Source of the DNA: [Clostridium] citroniae WAL-17108
GTDB taxonomy: Bacteria > Bacillota > Clostridia > Lachnospirales > Lachnospiraceae
NCBI RefSeq assembly: GCF_000233455.1
Contig: NZ_JH376421.1
Span: forward strand, 248,001-312,000
Direction: 5' to 3'
Length of the DNA stretch: 64,000 nt
The first letter of the stretch is position 1. The number at the start of each line of letters is the position of its first letter. Positions 41,142 to 50,059 of the stretch are shown piece by piece. Under the pieces are notes generated by a model. It saw nothing but the letters and a program-made list of their open reading frames with translations, was not told the DNA's origin and made no database searches. A program made the translations under genes and the position numbers.

Positions 41142-42512
41142 ATGAACCGCACATCCAAACAAGACATGAACAGTCAGCTGGCCGGAGCCAAAGTCCTGCC
41201 CCTTTTGATCAGGCTGACCATCCCCATCACAATCGCCCAGCTGGTAAATGCGCTGTACAGCATTGTGGACAGAATGTACATAGGCCACATGCCGGAGGCA
41301 GGCACCCTGGCGCTCAGCGGGATCGGCATCACATTTCCCATTATCATGATAGCCGCCGCCTTCAGCTGTATTCCCGGAATGGGCGGCTCACCCCTGGCTT
41401 CCATTGCCATGGGAAGCGGAGATCTGGAAAAGGGGCGCAGATTTCTCTCCAATGCATTTGTCCTTCTGGTTGGAATCGGACTGATCCTCACCGTGGTGTG
41501 CACGGCATTTCTCACACCCATGCTGAAGGCATTTGGGGCTGACAGCTCCACCCTGCCCTATGCCCGTGATTATCTGAGCATCTACCTGGCCGGGACTGTG
41601 TTTGTGGAGATATCCATGGGCATGAACCCATTTATCAACGCCCAGGGATTTACCGGGGTGGGCACCTTTACCATTGTGATCGGAGCATTTTTAAATATTG
41701 TCCTGGATCCCATCTTCATATATGTGCTGGATATGGGAATCGCGGGGGCGGCTGTCGCAACCGTTATCTCACAGGCGGTATCCGCTGCCTGGGTCCTCTA
41801 TTTTCTGTGTTCGGACCGCGCCACCCTGCGTCTTAGGATCAGAGACATGAAGCCCATGGCAGCCATCATCCGCCCCATGTGTGCCCTGGGCCTGTCACCC
41901 TTTACGTTCCGTGTCAATGAGAGTATTGTGGTCATTGTCCTCAACTGGCTCCTGATCCGCTACGGAGGCGCTGACAGCAATCTGCACATTGCTTCCATGG
42001 CCCTTCTCACCAGTGTAAGCCAGGTATTCTTCATGCCCCTGATCGGTATTATCACCGGCGCCCAGCCCATTCTCAGCTACAACCTGGGCGCGGGAAATTA
42101 CGGGCGGATCAAGGAAACCATTCACTACGCCAGAATCCTGAGCATTGGCTGCGCCACCCTTATGTGGTTTTTCCTGGTGGCATTTCCCGGACCGATCTGC
42201 CGCATGTTCACCAATGACAGCCAGCTCCTGGGCCTTACCACGATTACCATGCGCATCATGTTCAGCACCGTGCTTGTCATCGGCCTGCAGATGGTGAACC
42301 AGAACGCCTTCGTGGCCCTGGGCAATACATGGTACTCCTTTATCTTCGGGATCATGCGCAAGCTCCTCCTGCTTCTTCCCCTGGCGATCTTCCTCCCCCA
42401 TATCATAGGGGTTTGGGGAATCTACATGGCCGAAGCCATCTCCAATGTATTGACCACCTTCATCACCCAGATTTATTTTTCCAGGTATATGAGAAAGCTG
42501 GCCAAAAATTAA
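41142..42512 (+). CDS. MATE-family multidrug exporter
   Basis: A 456-residue membrane protein with about twelve helices in two similar halves. Family features are the N-terminal LIRLTIPITIAQLVNALYSIVDRMYIGHM, PEAGTLALSGIGI, the repeat-like INAQGFTGVGT and the second-half GITGAQPILSYNLGAG-type segment (IITGAQPILSYN). These pumps expel cationic drugs or metabolites using Na+ or H+. GGGAG lies before the start, inside the GntR remnant. A strong bidirectional terminator follows. Confidence 0.92.
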   Translation: MNRTSKQDMNSQLAGAKVLPLLIRLTIPITIAQLVNALYSIVDRMYIGHMPEAGTLALSGIGITFPIIMIAAAFSCIPGMGGSPLASIAMGSGDLEKGRRFLSNAFVLLVGIGLILTVVCTAFLTPMLKAFGADSSTLPYARDYLSIYLAGTVFVEISMGMNPFINAQGFTGVGTFTIVIGAFLNIVLDPIFIYVLDMGIAGAAVATVISQAVSAAWVLYFLCSDRATLRLRIRDMKPMAAIIRPMCALGLSPFTFRVNESIVVIVLNWLLIRYGGADSNLHIASMALLTSVSQVFFMPLIGIITGAQPILSYNLGAGNYGRIKETIHYARILSIGCATLMWFFLVAFPGPICRMFTNDSQLLGLTTITMRIMFSTVLVIGLQMVNQNAFVALGNTWYSFIFGIMRKLLLLLPLAIFLPHIIGVWGIYMAEAISNVLTTFITQIYFSRYMRKLAKN

Positions 42513-42576
42513 ACATAGGATTTCCAGGGACAGCCCCTTACACCAGGAGCGTCATCTCTGGAAATCCTATGTCTTT
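42513..42576. terminator. Strong bidirectional terminator
   Basis: ACATAGGATTTCCAG (42513-42527) pairs perfectly with 42558-42572. CTTTT follows on the plus strand and TTTAATTTTT on the minus strand. It separates the MATE gene from the convergent amino-acid importer operon. Confidence 0.88.
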
Positions 42577-42628
42577 TCATATGAACATCATGGCACAGCC
42601 ATGAATTTGATGTTCCTATGGCTGAATA

Positions 42629-43396
42629 TCACTGAAGCATAGCCCCGTACCGTCCCAGGAAGCTCTGGGTCCTCTGGTTGTCCGAGGCAAATACCTGCTC
42701 CGGTGTTCCCTGCTCCACGATCACCCCGCCTGCCATAAAGATCACCCGGTGGGAAATATCCCTGGCAAATGCCATCTCATGGGTCACAATCACCATGGCA
42801 ATGTCCAGGTCTGCCAGGGATTTGATGACCTTCAGCACTTCGCCTGTCAGTTCGGGGTCCAGGGCTGAGGTAGGCTCATCAAAAAACAGGATCTTGGGGT
42901 TTAAGGCCAATGCCCTGGCAATGGCCACACGCTGGCACTGTCCGCCGGAGAGCTGGCACGGATAGGCATTTTCCTTATCCTCCAGCCCCATCTTCATAAG
43001 AAGTTCCCTGGCCTCCCGGTACACCTCCTCCTTATCCCGCTTCTGCACATGGATGGGGGCATCCGTAATATTCTTCATCACACTGTAATGGGGAAACAGA
43101 TTAAAGTTCTGGAACACCAGACCATACTGGCTCTGGATTTCCTTCAGCTCTTTTTTCCCCGCATACACGGCCTTTCCCTTATCTCCTGTCCAGGCCGCTT
43201 TCTTTCCCAGATAGATCACTTCGCCGCTGTCCATATCCTCAAGCATGGTGGCGCAACGCAGAAGAGTAGATTTGCCGGAGCCGGAAGGACCGATGATGGA
43301 AACGATCTCCCCTTCCTCCACACTCATGGAGATGTCCTTGATCACAGACAGGTCTCCAAATGACTTTTCCACATGATTTAACTCTAACAGCTTCAT
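42629..43396 (-). CDS. Polar amino acid ABC transporter ATPase
   Basis: A 255-residue cytoplasmic ATPase of the GlnQ/HisP type. Motifs are Walker A GPSGSGKST, Q-loop VFQNFNLFPH, signature LSGGQCQRVAIA, Walker B ILFFDEPTSALDPE and switch His VTHEMAF. The start at 43396 has GGGAGG at 10 bases; in-frame ATGs further upstream are too close to that site. It ends the importer operon binding protein-permease-ATPase and drives uptake of a polar amino acid. Confidence 0.94.
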   Translation of the reverse strand: MKLLELNHVEKSFGDLSVIKDISMSVEEGEIVSIIGPSGSGKSTLLRCATMLEDMDSGEVIYLGKKAAWTGDKGKAVYAGKKELKEIQSQYGLVFQNFNLFPHYSVMKNITDAPIHVQKRDKEEVYREARELLMKMGLEDKENAYPCQLSGGQCQRVAIARALALNPKILFFDEPTSALDPELTGEVLKVIKSLADLDIAMVIVTHEMAFARDISHRVIFMAGGVIVEQGTPEQVFASDNQRTQSFLGRYGAMLQ

Positions 43397-43416
43397 AATC
43401 CACATTCCTCCCGCTT

Positions 43417-44076
43417 TTACTGGTAATAATTCAGCTTCTTCTCCACCCATTCCATTCCCACGGCAACCACCAGATTGAACACATAATAGAACAATCCTGC
43501 TGCCACAAAGGGGATCATGTTGGTCTGGGAAGCCGCCAGCGCTTTGGCAATGGAGAACATTTCCGCCACACTCAGGGTAAAGGCAAGGGACGTATCCTTT
43601 ACAAGGGTGATCACCTCATTGGTGACAGAGGGAAGGATCCGCTTTACCACCTGGGGAAGGATGATCTTAAAAAATGTCTGAAACCTGCTGTATCCCAGGA
43701 TCTGCGCAGCCTCATACTGCCCCACGGGCATGGACTGGATCCCGCTTCTGTATATCTCAGCAAAATAAGCGGCATAGTTGACGACAAAGCCGATAAAGGT
43801 GGCCCACAGCCTGTATCCGCTGCCCACCTTGATCCTGAACAGGTAATAGGGGCCAAAATATACCACCATCAGCTGGAGCATCAGGGGGGTTCCCCGCATG
43901 ATGGATATGTAGACCTTTACAATGGCCTGAAGAAACTTGTTCCTGGACATACGCCCAAAGGCCACCACCAGGCCAAGGGGCAGGGAGAAAACAAGGGTGA
44001 CCAGGAATATCTGTATACTGGTTCCCATACCGCCTGCCAACTGCAATATCATCTGCTGGATCGTCATTTTACCCAT
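43417..44076 (-). CDS. Polar amino acid ABC transporter permease
   Basis: A 219-residue membrane protein with about five helices. The cytoplasmic coupling loop has EAAQILGYSRFQTFFKIILPQVVKRILPS, the EAA motif, and RGTPLMLQL is typical of HisM/GlnP permeases. It follows the binding protein gene after a hairpin and lies 20 bases before the ATPase. Only one permease gene is present, so it should act as a homodimer. Confidence 0.94.
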   Translation of the reverse strand: MGKMTIQQMILQLAGGMGTSIQIFLVTLVFSLPLGLVVAFGRMSRNKFLQAIVKVYISIMRGTPLMLQLMVVYFGPYYLFRIKVGSGYRLWATFIGFVVNYAAYFAEIYRSGIQSMPVGQYEAAQILGYSRFQTFFKIILPQVVKRILPSVTNEVITLVKDTSLAFTLSVAEMFSIAKALAASQTNMIPFVAAGLFYYVFNLVVAVGMEWVEKKLNYYQ

Positions 44077-44116
44077 AACCTATACCACCTTCAATTTTTA
44101 TCCTGAAAAACCATGC

Positions 44117-44185
44117 AAAGCCGCTGGGATCAGGCGGCTGTTCCGGCTACTGAAAGCCAGGACAGCACGCCTGCGCAGCGGCTTT
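44117..44185 (-). terminator. Hairpin between binding-protein and permease genes
   Basis: AAAGCCGCTG (44117-44126) is complementary to CAGCGGCTTT (44176-44185) with a long partly structured interior. On the minus strand it comes after the binding protein stop. It may cut some transcripts short or protect the upstream message, giving more binding protein than permease. Confidence 0.55.
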
Positions 44186-44213
44186 ATTTTCCTTCATTCT
44201 CTCTGTCTGCACC

Positions 44214-45101
44214 CTATTTCCCGATGGTGGTAACATCCTCTCCAAACCATTTCTCAGAGATGCTCTTTAATGTGCCGTCAGCAGCCATCTCCTCCAGGGT
44301 TGCCTGTACCTTATCCCGAAGCTCTGTGTTGCCCTTCTTAAAGCCAACACCATACTCTTCTGCGGATAATGTATCCTCCAGGATCACGAAATCAGCGTTC
44401 CTCTGCTGGATCTGGTATCCTGCCACGATCACATCCATGGCAATGGCGTCAACCGCGCCCTGCTCCAGATCCATGAAAGCCGTGTTGTAATCAGCGGTTG
44501 TCAGCAGTTCCTTAAAGGTGGCTGTCAGATCCGGCACTTCCTTCAAAGCTGCCTCTGCGGAAGAATCCACCTGACACTCCACTACCTTGCCTGCCAGGTC
44601 TGCCTGGCTTGCAATACCGGAATCCTTTCCAACAACAAATACCTGGGTATTTGCCATGTATGCTTCCGTCCATGTATAGTTATCTTCCCGGCCGGTCATG
44701 GTAAAACCGTTCCAGATACAGTCAATGTTTCCTGACTCCAGTTCCATATCCTTGGAATCCCATGCAATGGGCTGTGGCTTATATTCAAGGCCAAGACGCT
44801 TTGCAACTTCCTGGGCCAGTTCCAGGTCAAATCCCGTAAACTCACCGTCATCCCCAAGGAATCCCATGGGAGGGAAGTCCTGGTCAAATCCAACGACCAA
44901 TGTGCCTCCGGCGCTCTCTGCCTGAGCCGCTTCTGTGGATGCGGCCTCCGCCGATGTATCGGCTGCCGTGGTGTCCTCTGCCGTGGTGCCTGCGGCCGTG
45001 GTATCGGCTGCCGTGGTTGCGCCCGCGTTGGAACCGCCGCACCCTGCAAGGGATAATGCCATCACAGTAGCAAGTGCTATGCCTGCCAGTCTCTTTTTCA
45101 T
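44214..45101 (-). CDS. Polar amino acid ABC transporter binding protein
   Basis: A 295-residue lipoprotein (SLAGCGGSN lipobox) with a Thr/Ala linker rich in TTAADTT-like units (about 25-60), then the family-3 binding fold: LVVGFDQDFPPMGF, GFDLELAQEVAKRLG and WNGFTMTGRE, typical of Gln/His/Cys-binding proteins. The start at 45101 has GAGGAGG. It heads the importer operon, whose promoter is at 45186-45214. The exact amino acid is not fixed. Confidence 0.94.
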   Translation of the reverse strand: MKKRLAGIALATVMALSLAGCGGSNAGATTAADTTAAGTTAEDTTAADTSAEAASTEAAQAESAGGTLVVGFDQDFPPMGFLGDDGEFTGFDLELAQEVAKRLGLEYKPQPIAWDSKDMELESGNIDCIWNGFTMTGREDNYTWTEAYMANTQVFVVGKDSGIASQADLAGKVVECQVDSSAEAALKEVPDLTATFKELLTTADYNTAFMDLEQGAVDAIAMDVIVAGYQIQQRNADFVILEDTLSAEEYGVGFKKGNTELRDKVQATLEEMAADGTLKSISEKWFGEDVTTIGK

Positions 45102-45185
45102 AATAATATCCTCCTCATAATAAACACTCAAAATTTACGGCATGAAACCATGTTGTCCCAATGCCGGTGCTTTTGACACGCTATC

Positions 45186-45214
45186 ATATTAGCACACTAA
45201 AGTGCATATGTAAA
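45186..45214 (-). promoter_or_regulatory. Promoter of the amino acid importer with dyad in the spacer
   Basis: On the minus strand TTTACA (45209-45214) and TAATAT (45186-45191) are 17 bases apart. The spacer holds CACTAAAGTG, a 10-bp dyad (45195-45204), placed so that a bound repressor would block polymerase. Confidence 0.55.
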
Positions 45215-45340
45215 GAGGAAAATGCTATTATCATGTACAGGATGGATGACCCAGGCATGGCTGGCATATCCCGCAAGATGCCTGCAACAGTTATTGCAGC
45301 AATGCCTGAGAACAAAAGATTAAAAATGAATCAGTCTGTT

Positions 45341-46036
45341 TTATAATATTCTTTTCAGTTCCCCCAGGGCACAGATCTCCAGATCAGGCCGGACCCCTGT
45401 CCTGTTAATCAGGCCGGAAGGGTTATACCAGCAGGTGGCTGTGCCGGCTGCCTGGCCGCCTTTTATATCGGAGGAAAGGGAATCCCCCACTAAAAGCATG
45501 CGCTCCGGGCAGACGCCCGGTATCCGCTTAAAGCAGTACTCAAAATATTCCTTTTGTGGTTTCTGGCTTCCCGCATCCTCGGAGACAAAGATATCCTTCA
45601 TGAAACAATCCAGGCCGGAGGCGGCCAGCCGTTTATATTGGGTGGATGAAGTGCCGTTTGTGACCACATACAAGTCATACCGCTCCTTCAGATATTGACA
45701 CAGATCCAGAGCCCCATCAATAAGAAATGCTGAATCATCCAGCTGCCTGCGGTACAGATTCTCTGTCGCATGGCCATCTACCGTGATCCCAAGCCTGGCA
45801 AAGAACACATTAAACCGCTCCCATACCAGACGTTCCTTGGTAACCTCCCCCCGCTCAAAGGCGGACCAGAAGCCCTCGTTGATCTCATGGTACAGTTCCA
45901 GCCGTTCTTTTGTGGGCTCTACCCCGAAAGCTCTCATAACATGTTCCATCCCCAGCTTTTCCGACAGCTTAAAATCCAGGAGTGTGCCGTCCACATCCAG
46001 GAGAATGACATCATATCTCCGGTCCGTGACCTGCAT
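45341..46036 (-). CDS. HAD-superfamily phosphatase (YjjG-like)
   Basis: A 231-residue cytoplasmic phosphatase. HAD motifs are LLDVDGTLLDF (nucleophile Asp), VTNGTSS, the Lys in SQKPQKEYF and VGDSLSSDIKGG. The cap is helical, as in the YjjG nucleotidases, which remove phosphate from pyrimidine nucleotides. The start at 46036 uses GGAG in the last codons of pyrC, whose stop overlaps by a few bases; a TTG at 46060 is an alternative. Coupling to pyrC fits a nucleotide role, but the substrate is inferred. Confidence 0.85.
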   Translation of the reverse strand: MQVTDRRYDVILLDVDGTLLDFKLSEKLGMEHVMRAFGVEPTKERLELYHEINEGFWSAFERGEVTKERLVWERFNVFFARLGITVDGHATENLYRRQLDDSAFLIDGALDLCQYLKERYDLYVVTNGTSSTQYKRLAASGLDCFMKDIFVSEDAGSQKPQKEYFEYCFKRIPGVCPERMLLVGDSLSSDIKGGQAAGTATCWYNPSGLINRTGVRPDLEICALGELKRIL

Positions 46037-46037
46037 T

Positions 46038-47345
46038 TTATTCTCCGTCCCCATAGACAATCGCTCCTCCGCATATTGTATACACTACTTGACCGGTCAA
46101 GGTTTCTCCCAGAAACGGGCTGTTGGATGACTTAGATTCAAATCCTTTTACGGTCCACTGCCTGTTCTCATCAAAGATCACCAGATCGGCCGGCGCGCCT
46201 GCTTCCATCCGGCCGCAGTCCAGCTTGTAAAGCCTGGCCGGATTACTGCTCATCTTTTCCATCAGCTGCGCCATGGTCAGATGGCCGGGCTTTACCAGGC
46301 TGGTGATGCCCAGGGCCAGGGCTGTCTCCAGTCCCAGGATCCCGCTGGGAGCCGCTGTCAGAGGACGGTCCTTTTCCTCCCTGCTGTGGGGCGCATGGTC
46401 GGTGGCAATCATGTCAATGGTTCCGTCCTTCAGGCCCTGGATCAGCATCTGCCTGTCCTCCTCGGTACGCAGAGGAGGATTCATCTTGGCCAAAGTGCCG
46501 TGCTTAAGCACCGCATCTTCAGTCAGTGTAAAATGATGAGGTGTTACCTCGGCCCACACCTTTGCACCCAATTTCTTGGCCAGGCGCACCATTTCCACGG
46601 AGTGGCCGGAACTGATGTGCTGTATATCCACCACAGCCCCTGTATCCAAGGCGATCATGCAGTCTCTGGCAACCAGTGAATCCTCTGCCAGGGCAGGCGA
46701 TCCGTAGATTCCAAGCTGATCTGAAACCCTGCCGTGATTGATCCCGTTTTCTTTGATAAATGCCTTGTCCTCCTCGTGGAAACTTAACACAGTGTCCAGC
46801 CGGGCTGCCTTTTCCATGGCCGCACGCACGAAGTTTCCCTCCATCAGAGGGATTCCGTCATCTGTAAACCCAGCGGCTCCAGCTGCCAAAAGTCCCTCCA
46901 TGTCCGTCATATCCCGGCCGTTAAAACCTTTGGATACAGCAGCGCAGCTGAGAACGTGGATTCCCGTCTTTTTTCCTTCCTCCAGCACATAGCGAAGCGT
47001 CTCTTCATTGTCCACAATAGGCTTTGTATTGGCCATGCAGACCACCGTGGTGAATCCGCCCTTTGCAGCCGCCTTCGCGCCTGTGTGAATATCTTCCTTG
47101 TAAGTGAGTCCCGGATCGCGGAAATGCACATGTACGTCCACCAGACCCGGCGCAACGATCATGCCGTTTGCATCTATGACACGCTCATAATCGCGGGATG
47201 CCTCCCGCCCGGCTGTCTGCTGCCCGGCTGTCTGCTGCCCAGCCGGTATGATCTCAGCGATCCGCCCTCCGTCCAGCACCACATCCGCCTTCATATCTAT
47301 TCCCTCTGCCGGTCCGATCACGCGGCCGCCTTGAATCAAAATCAT
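46038..47345 (-). CDS. pyrC: Dihydroorotase
   Basis: A 435-residue zinc amidohydrolase that closes carbamoyl-aspartate to dihydroorotate in pyrimidine synthesis. Metal and catalytic sites are DVHVHFRDPG, GGFTTVVCMANTKP, SFHEED, HISSGHSVEMVR, EVTPHHFTL and MIATDHAPHS. It is the class I form, normal in length except for a short repeated AGQQTAGQQT insertion near residue 38, between two N-terminal strands. GGAACAGGAG precedes the start. No other pyr gene is adjacent. Confidence 0.95.
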   Translation of the reverse strand: MILIQGGRVIGPAEGIDMKADVVLDGGRIAEIIPAGQQTAGQQTAGREASRDYERVIDANGMIVAPGLVDVHVHFRDPGLTYKEDIHTGAKAAAKGGFTTVVCMANTKPIVDNEETLRYVLEEGKKTGIHVLSCAAVSKGFNGRDMTDMEGLLAAGAAGFTDDGIPLMEGNFVRAAMEKAARLDTVLSFHEEDKAFIKENGINHGRVSDQLGIYGSPALAEDSLVARDCMIALDTGAVVDIQHISSGHSVEMVRLAKKLGAKVWAEVTPHHFTLTEDAVLKHGTLAKMNPPLRTEEDRQMLIQGLKDGTIDMIATDHAPHSREEKDRPLTAAPSGILGLETALALGITSLVKPGHLTMAQLMEKMSSNPARLYKLDCGRMEAGAPADLVIFDENRQWTVKGFESKSSNSPFLGETLTGQVVYTICGGAIVYGDGE

Positions 47346-47372
47346 ACTCCTGTTCCTCTCTCTCTAATCTGA

Positions 47373-48083
47373 TCATATAATAAAGCTTTCACCCTTTTTA
47401 CGGATCTCATGTATCCTGTCTCCATAGGATTTGGCACACGGCAGCGCTTTAAACCTGGACGCTGCTTCAAAATCTCCCCAAAAATGCATGGGGAACACCA
47501 CATCTGCCCCAACCATGCGCATGAAATCATCCATACCCAGGTAGAAATCCTTTTCCTGTCTCGGGTCGATCAGCATAAACGCCACGTCAATATGGCGTCC
47601 GGCCAGTTTGGCAAGCTCCTTGTGATAGTTCTCACTCATCCTTTGGTTATCCTTCTCCGGCTCGCCTTCCCACACCCAATTGTTCAGATCCCCGGCGTGG
47701 TAGATAACCTGTCCCTCCGCCTTTATGAGAAATGCAACTCCCTCGTCCGTGGATTTAAAAGCCTCAATCTCCAAGGGCTGCCCGGCTCCGTCCGCCAAAC
47801 ACCCGCTCTCACCCGGCCCCATGAACGTGGTCCTGCCCAGAAGTTCCTCCGGCACCTGCCTTCTCCAGATATCGTCCGACAGCACATAGGTCACCTTTCT
47901 GCGCCCGTCCGACAGGTCAAAAATGGAGCGTGAAAAATGATCCCCGTGCCGATGGCTGGCAAACACAAACAACGGCTTGTCCTCCGGTATCTCCGGTATG
48001 TCCCCCTCAAAATAGTCAAACAGAAGCGCTGTGTGTTCCAGCTCTGCCATAAAGCTGCTGTGATGGATATATGTTATCTTCAT
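47373..48083 (-). CDS. Metallo-beta-lactamase-fold hydrolase
   Basis: A 236-residue cytoplasmic protein. The metal-binding ASHRHGDHF comes after a short N-terminal YIHHSSFMAE, and VIYHAGDLN and FPMHFWGDF supply the later ligands. It most resembles the UlaG-like branch, which acts on phosphodiester or lactone substrates, but the substrate is unknown. The start has GGAGGAGAG. It lies 27 bases before pyrC and may share its transcript. Confidence 0.83.
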   Translation of the reverse strand: MKITYIHHSSFMAELEHTALLFDYFEGDIPEIPEDKPLFVFASHRHGDHFSRSIFDLSDGRRKVTYVLSDDIWRRQVPEELLGRTTFMGPGESGCLADGAGQPLEIEAFKSTDEGVAFLIKAEGQVIYHAGDLNNWVWEGEPEKDNQRMSENYHKELAKLAGRHIDVAFMLIDPRQEKDFYLGMDDFMRMVGADVVFPMHFWGDFEAASRFKALPCAKSYGDRIHEIRKKGESFII

Positions 48084-48105
48084 AATCTCTCCTCCTGACC
48101 TTTAT

Positions 48106-48124
48106 GTGTACTCCGGAAGTACAC
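48106..48124. repeat. Short palindrome GTGTACT-CCGGA-AGTACAC
   Basis: Perfect 7-bp arms around 5 bases, 23 bases before the MBL-fold start. It shares TGTACTC with the short dispersed elements at 4332 and 40511. It could be an operator or a worn copy. Confidence 0.4.
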
Positions 48125-48213
48125 TTATATATGTCTTATAGTAACATAATCCGGAAAATACGTATAGTTTTTTCTGATGGTGAATTGGATGTCTAGGGAA
48201 TTCCGGAATTTGG

Positions 48214-48248
48214 TAAAAAATGCACCTGACCCCAACGGATCAGGTGCA
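48214..48248 (-). terminator. Intrinsic terminator of the second MATE gene
   Basis: TGCACCTGA and TCAGGTGCA (48221-48248) form a 9-bp stem followed on the minus strand by TTTTTT, 15 bases after the MATE stop. Confidence 0.88.
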
Positions 48249-48263
48249 CAGGTAACTCCATCA

Positions 48264-49586
48264 TTACATTGCATGGTAAAATCTTTTCCATTTCCCTGAA
48301 AAGAACCTCCAGCCAAAGAACGCCGACCGCACCACCCAGTCCGCGATCATGGCCCACCATACGCCCACTGCGCCCAGCCCCAGTCCGACAGCCAGCAGGA
48401 AGCTGAATCCGATGCGGAACAGGATCATGGACATGATGGATATGCACATAGGAAATTTCACATCATTGGCAGCTCTTAACACATTGGCCAGGCAGAAGGA
48501 ACATGGCCAGATAAAGATGGCGCATCCGTTATGGATCAGCACCAGGATCGCTCCCATGCGCAGAGCCTCGGGGGACAGGCCGTACAACCGCAGTGTAAGG
48601 GGCATGGTCAGTATGACGGCGATACAGCAAAGGCCGCTGACCACATAGGTGAGCTTCATCATCTTTTTGGCATAGTACTCCGCCTGGTCAAAATCGCCTG
48701 CGCCCACCAGGCGGCCCACCACAGTAATGATCGCCAGGCTCATGGCCTGGCCGGGGAGCACGCCCATGCCGTCCAGGTTATTGGCAATGGCATTGGCGGC
48801 AATCTGGGTGGTTCCGAACATGGCGATGATACCCACCACCAGCACACGGCCCAGCTGGAAGATACTGTTCTCGATCCCGTTTGGTATCCCAATATTTAAA
48901 ATCTGCTTCATCATCCGCCGGTTGATCTTAAATCCGGTTCCGATATATAGGTCCAGATTCCTGTTGCGAAGGCGGTATAAAAGGATAAAACAGGCGGTCA
49001 TACGCGATATCAGGGATGCCAGGGCAGCACCCGCCACGCCCCAGTGGAATACAAATATAAAGAGGGAATCCCCGATCACATTGATCACATTCATAATAAT
49101 GGATGCCTGCATGGATATCTTGGAGTTTCCCATGGAGCGGAACAGGGCCGCACAGGAATTATACACGGACAGGAACGGATAGGATAGGGCCGATATGACC
49201 AGATAGACCCTGGCATTCCTCATCACATCCTCTGCCACCCCCTGATAAATCAGGGATAAAAAACCTTTTCTGAACAGGATGCACAAGATCATGATCCCCA
49301 GGGACAGCATTCCGGTTATGATCAGCAGCTGGTCTGCCGACTGGCAGGCCCGGTCCCGCCGTTTCTGTCCCAGATACTGGGAGGACACCACGGCCCCTCC
49401 TGTGGCCACCGCTGCAAATATATTGATAAACAGAGTATTGATCATGTCCACCAGGGATACGCCCGAGGTGGCCGCCTCCCCCACACTGGATACCATCATG
49501 GTATCCACCATGCCCACTGATACAGCCAGGATCTGTTCCACGATCAGCGGAAAAATCAGCTTTCTTAAATCTGCATTGGAAAACAT
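48264..49586 (-). CDS. MATE-family exporter, second copy
   Basis: A 440-residue membrane protein with about twelve helices. It opens FSNADLRKLIFPLIVEQILAVSVGMVDTMMVSSVGEAATSGVSLVD, the family N-terminus, and has GGAVVSSQYLGQ and a second-half GVLPGQAMSLAIITVVGRLVGAG. It belongs to a different MATE subgroup from the one at 41142. The start at 49586 has GGGGGGA at a good distance; an ATG 27 bases upstream has a poor site. Confidence 0.9.
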   Translation of the reverse strand: MFSNADLRKLIFPLIVEQILAVSVGMVDTMMVSSVGEAATSGVSLVDMINTLFINIFAAVATGGAVVSSQYLGQKRRDRACQSADQLLIITGMLSLGIMILCILFRKGFLSLIYQGVAEDVMRNARVYLVISALSYPFLSVYNSCAALFRSMGNSKISMQASIIMNVINVIGDSLFIFVFHWGVAGAALASLISRMTACFILLYRLRNRNLDLYIGTGFKINRRMMKQILNIGIPNGIENSIFQLGRVLVVGIIAMFGTTQIAANAIANNLDGMGVLPGQAMSLAIITVVGRLVGAGDFDQAEYYAKKMMKLTYVVSGLCCIAVILTMPLTLRLYGLSPEALRMGAILVLIHNGCAIFIWPCSFCLANVLRAANDVKFPMCISIMSMILFRIGFSFLLAVGLGLGAVGVWWAMIADWVVRSAFFGWRFFSGKWKRFYHAM

Positions 49587-49691
49587 GTATCCCCCCGGAT
49601 TCCTTTTTTCCATGTGCCTTTACCGTCCTTTGTGCTGCGGCATCATCATCCTGGCCGGCTCATATCCAATATTTACCGGACCGTATAAAAA

Positions 49692-49742
49692 TGACGCAGA
49701 ATGTTTTCTATAAAAGCCTACTCCAACCAACATTCTGCGTCA
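49692..49742 (-). terminator. Intrinsic terminator after the gene remnant
   Basis: TGACGCAGAATGTT (49692-49705) pairs perfectly with 49729-49742. On the minus strand TTTTTATA follows. It is the terminator for the transcript from the CoA-disulfide-reductase-like gene and the remnant. Confidence 0.88.
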
Positions 49743-49813
49743 ATCTTCAATTTATCCAAAAATATTAAGAGTTCCGGGGCTGACACATCCGCTTTTCACA
49801 AAGGGCTGGAAGT

Positions 49814-50059
49814 TTATTTTGAAGGTCTTGATTTCTCTTGAACCAATTCACTTTCAAAAGTAACTTTTGCAACAGCATGATTTATTGTAGTTCCAGTAAA
49901 CCCCACAACGTACTCTTTCTCTTTTTGTAGATTATTGAGCGAAACTGTAACGGTTTTACCACTGGCTTTTTCATTCCATGTATTGCTCCATAAAACTTCG
50001 CCTGCATTTCTGTCTTTTATTTCCACAATGCCGCTTTCTCCATCCCGCAGGCCGTACAC
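49814..50059 (-). pseudogene. 3' remnant of an unrelated secreted-protein gene
   Basis: From about 50030 down to 49814 one frame reads as a compact beta-rich domain end: GEVLWSNTWNEKASGKTVTV, LNNLQKEKEYVVGFTGT and AKVTFESELVQEKSRP. This looks like the end of an Ig-like or fibronectin-like module and is richer in A/T than its flanks. There is no start codon with a ribosome site (a GTG at 50059 lies inside the upstream gene). The first half is missing, replaced by the end of the reductase gene, so this is a truncated gene joined by a rearrangement. Confidence 0.6.

Noticed and set aside
42583..42615. GAACATCA/TGATGTTC hairpin as the terminator of the amino acid importer
   Set aside because: No T run follows on the minus strand; the stronger hairpin at 42513-42576 is the better candidate.
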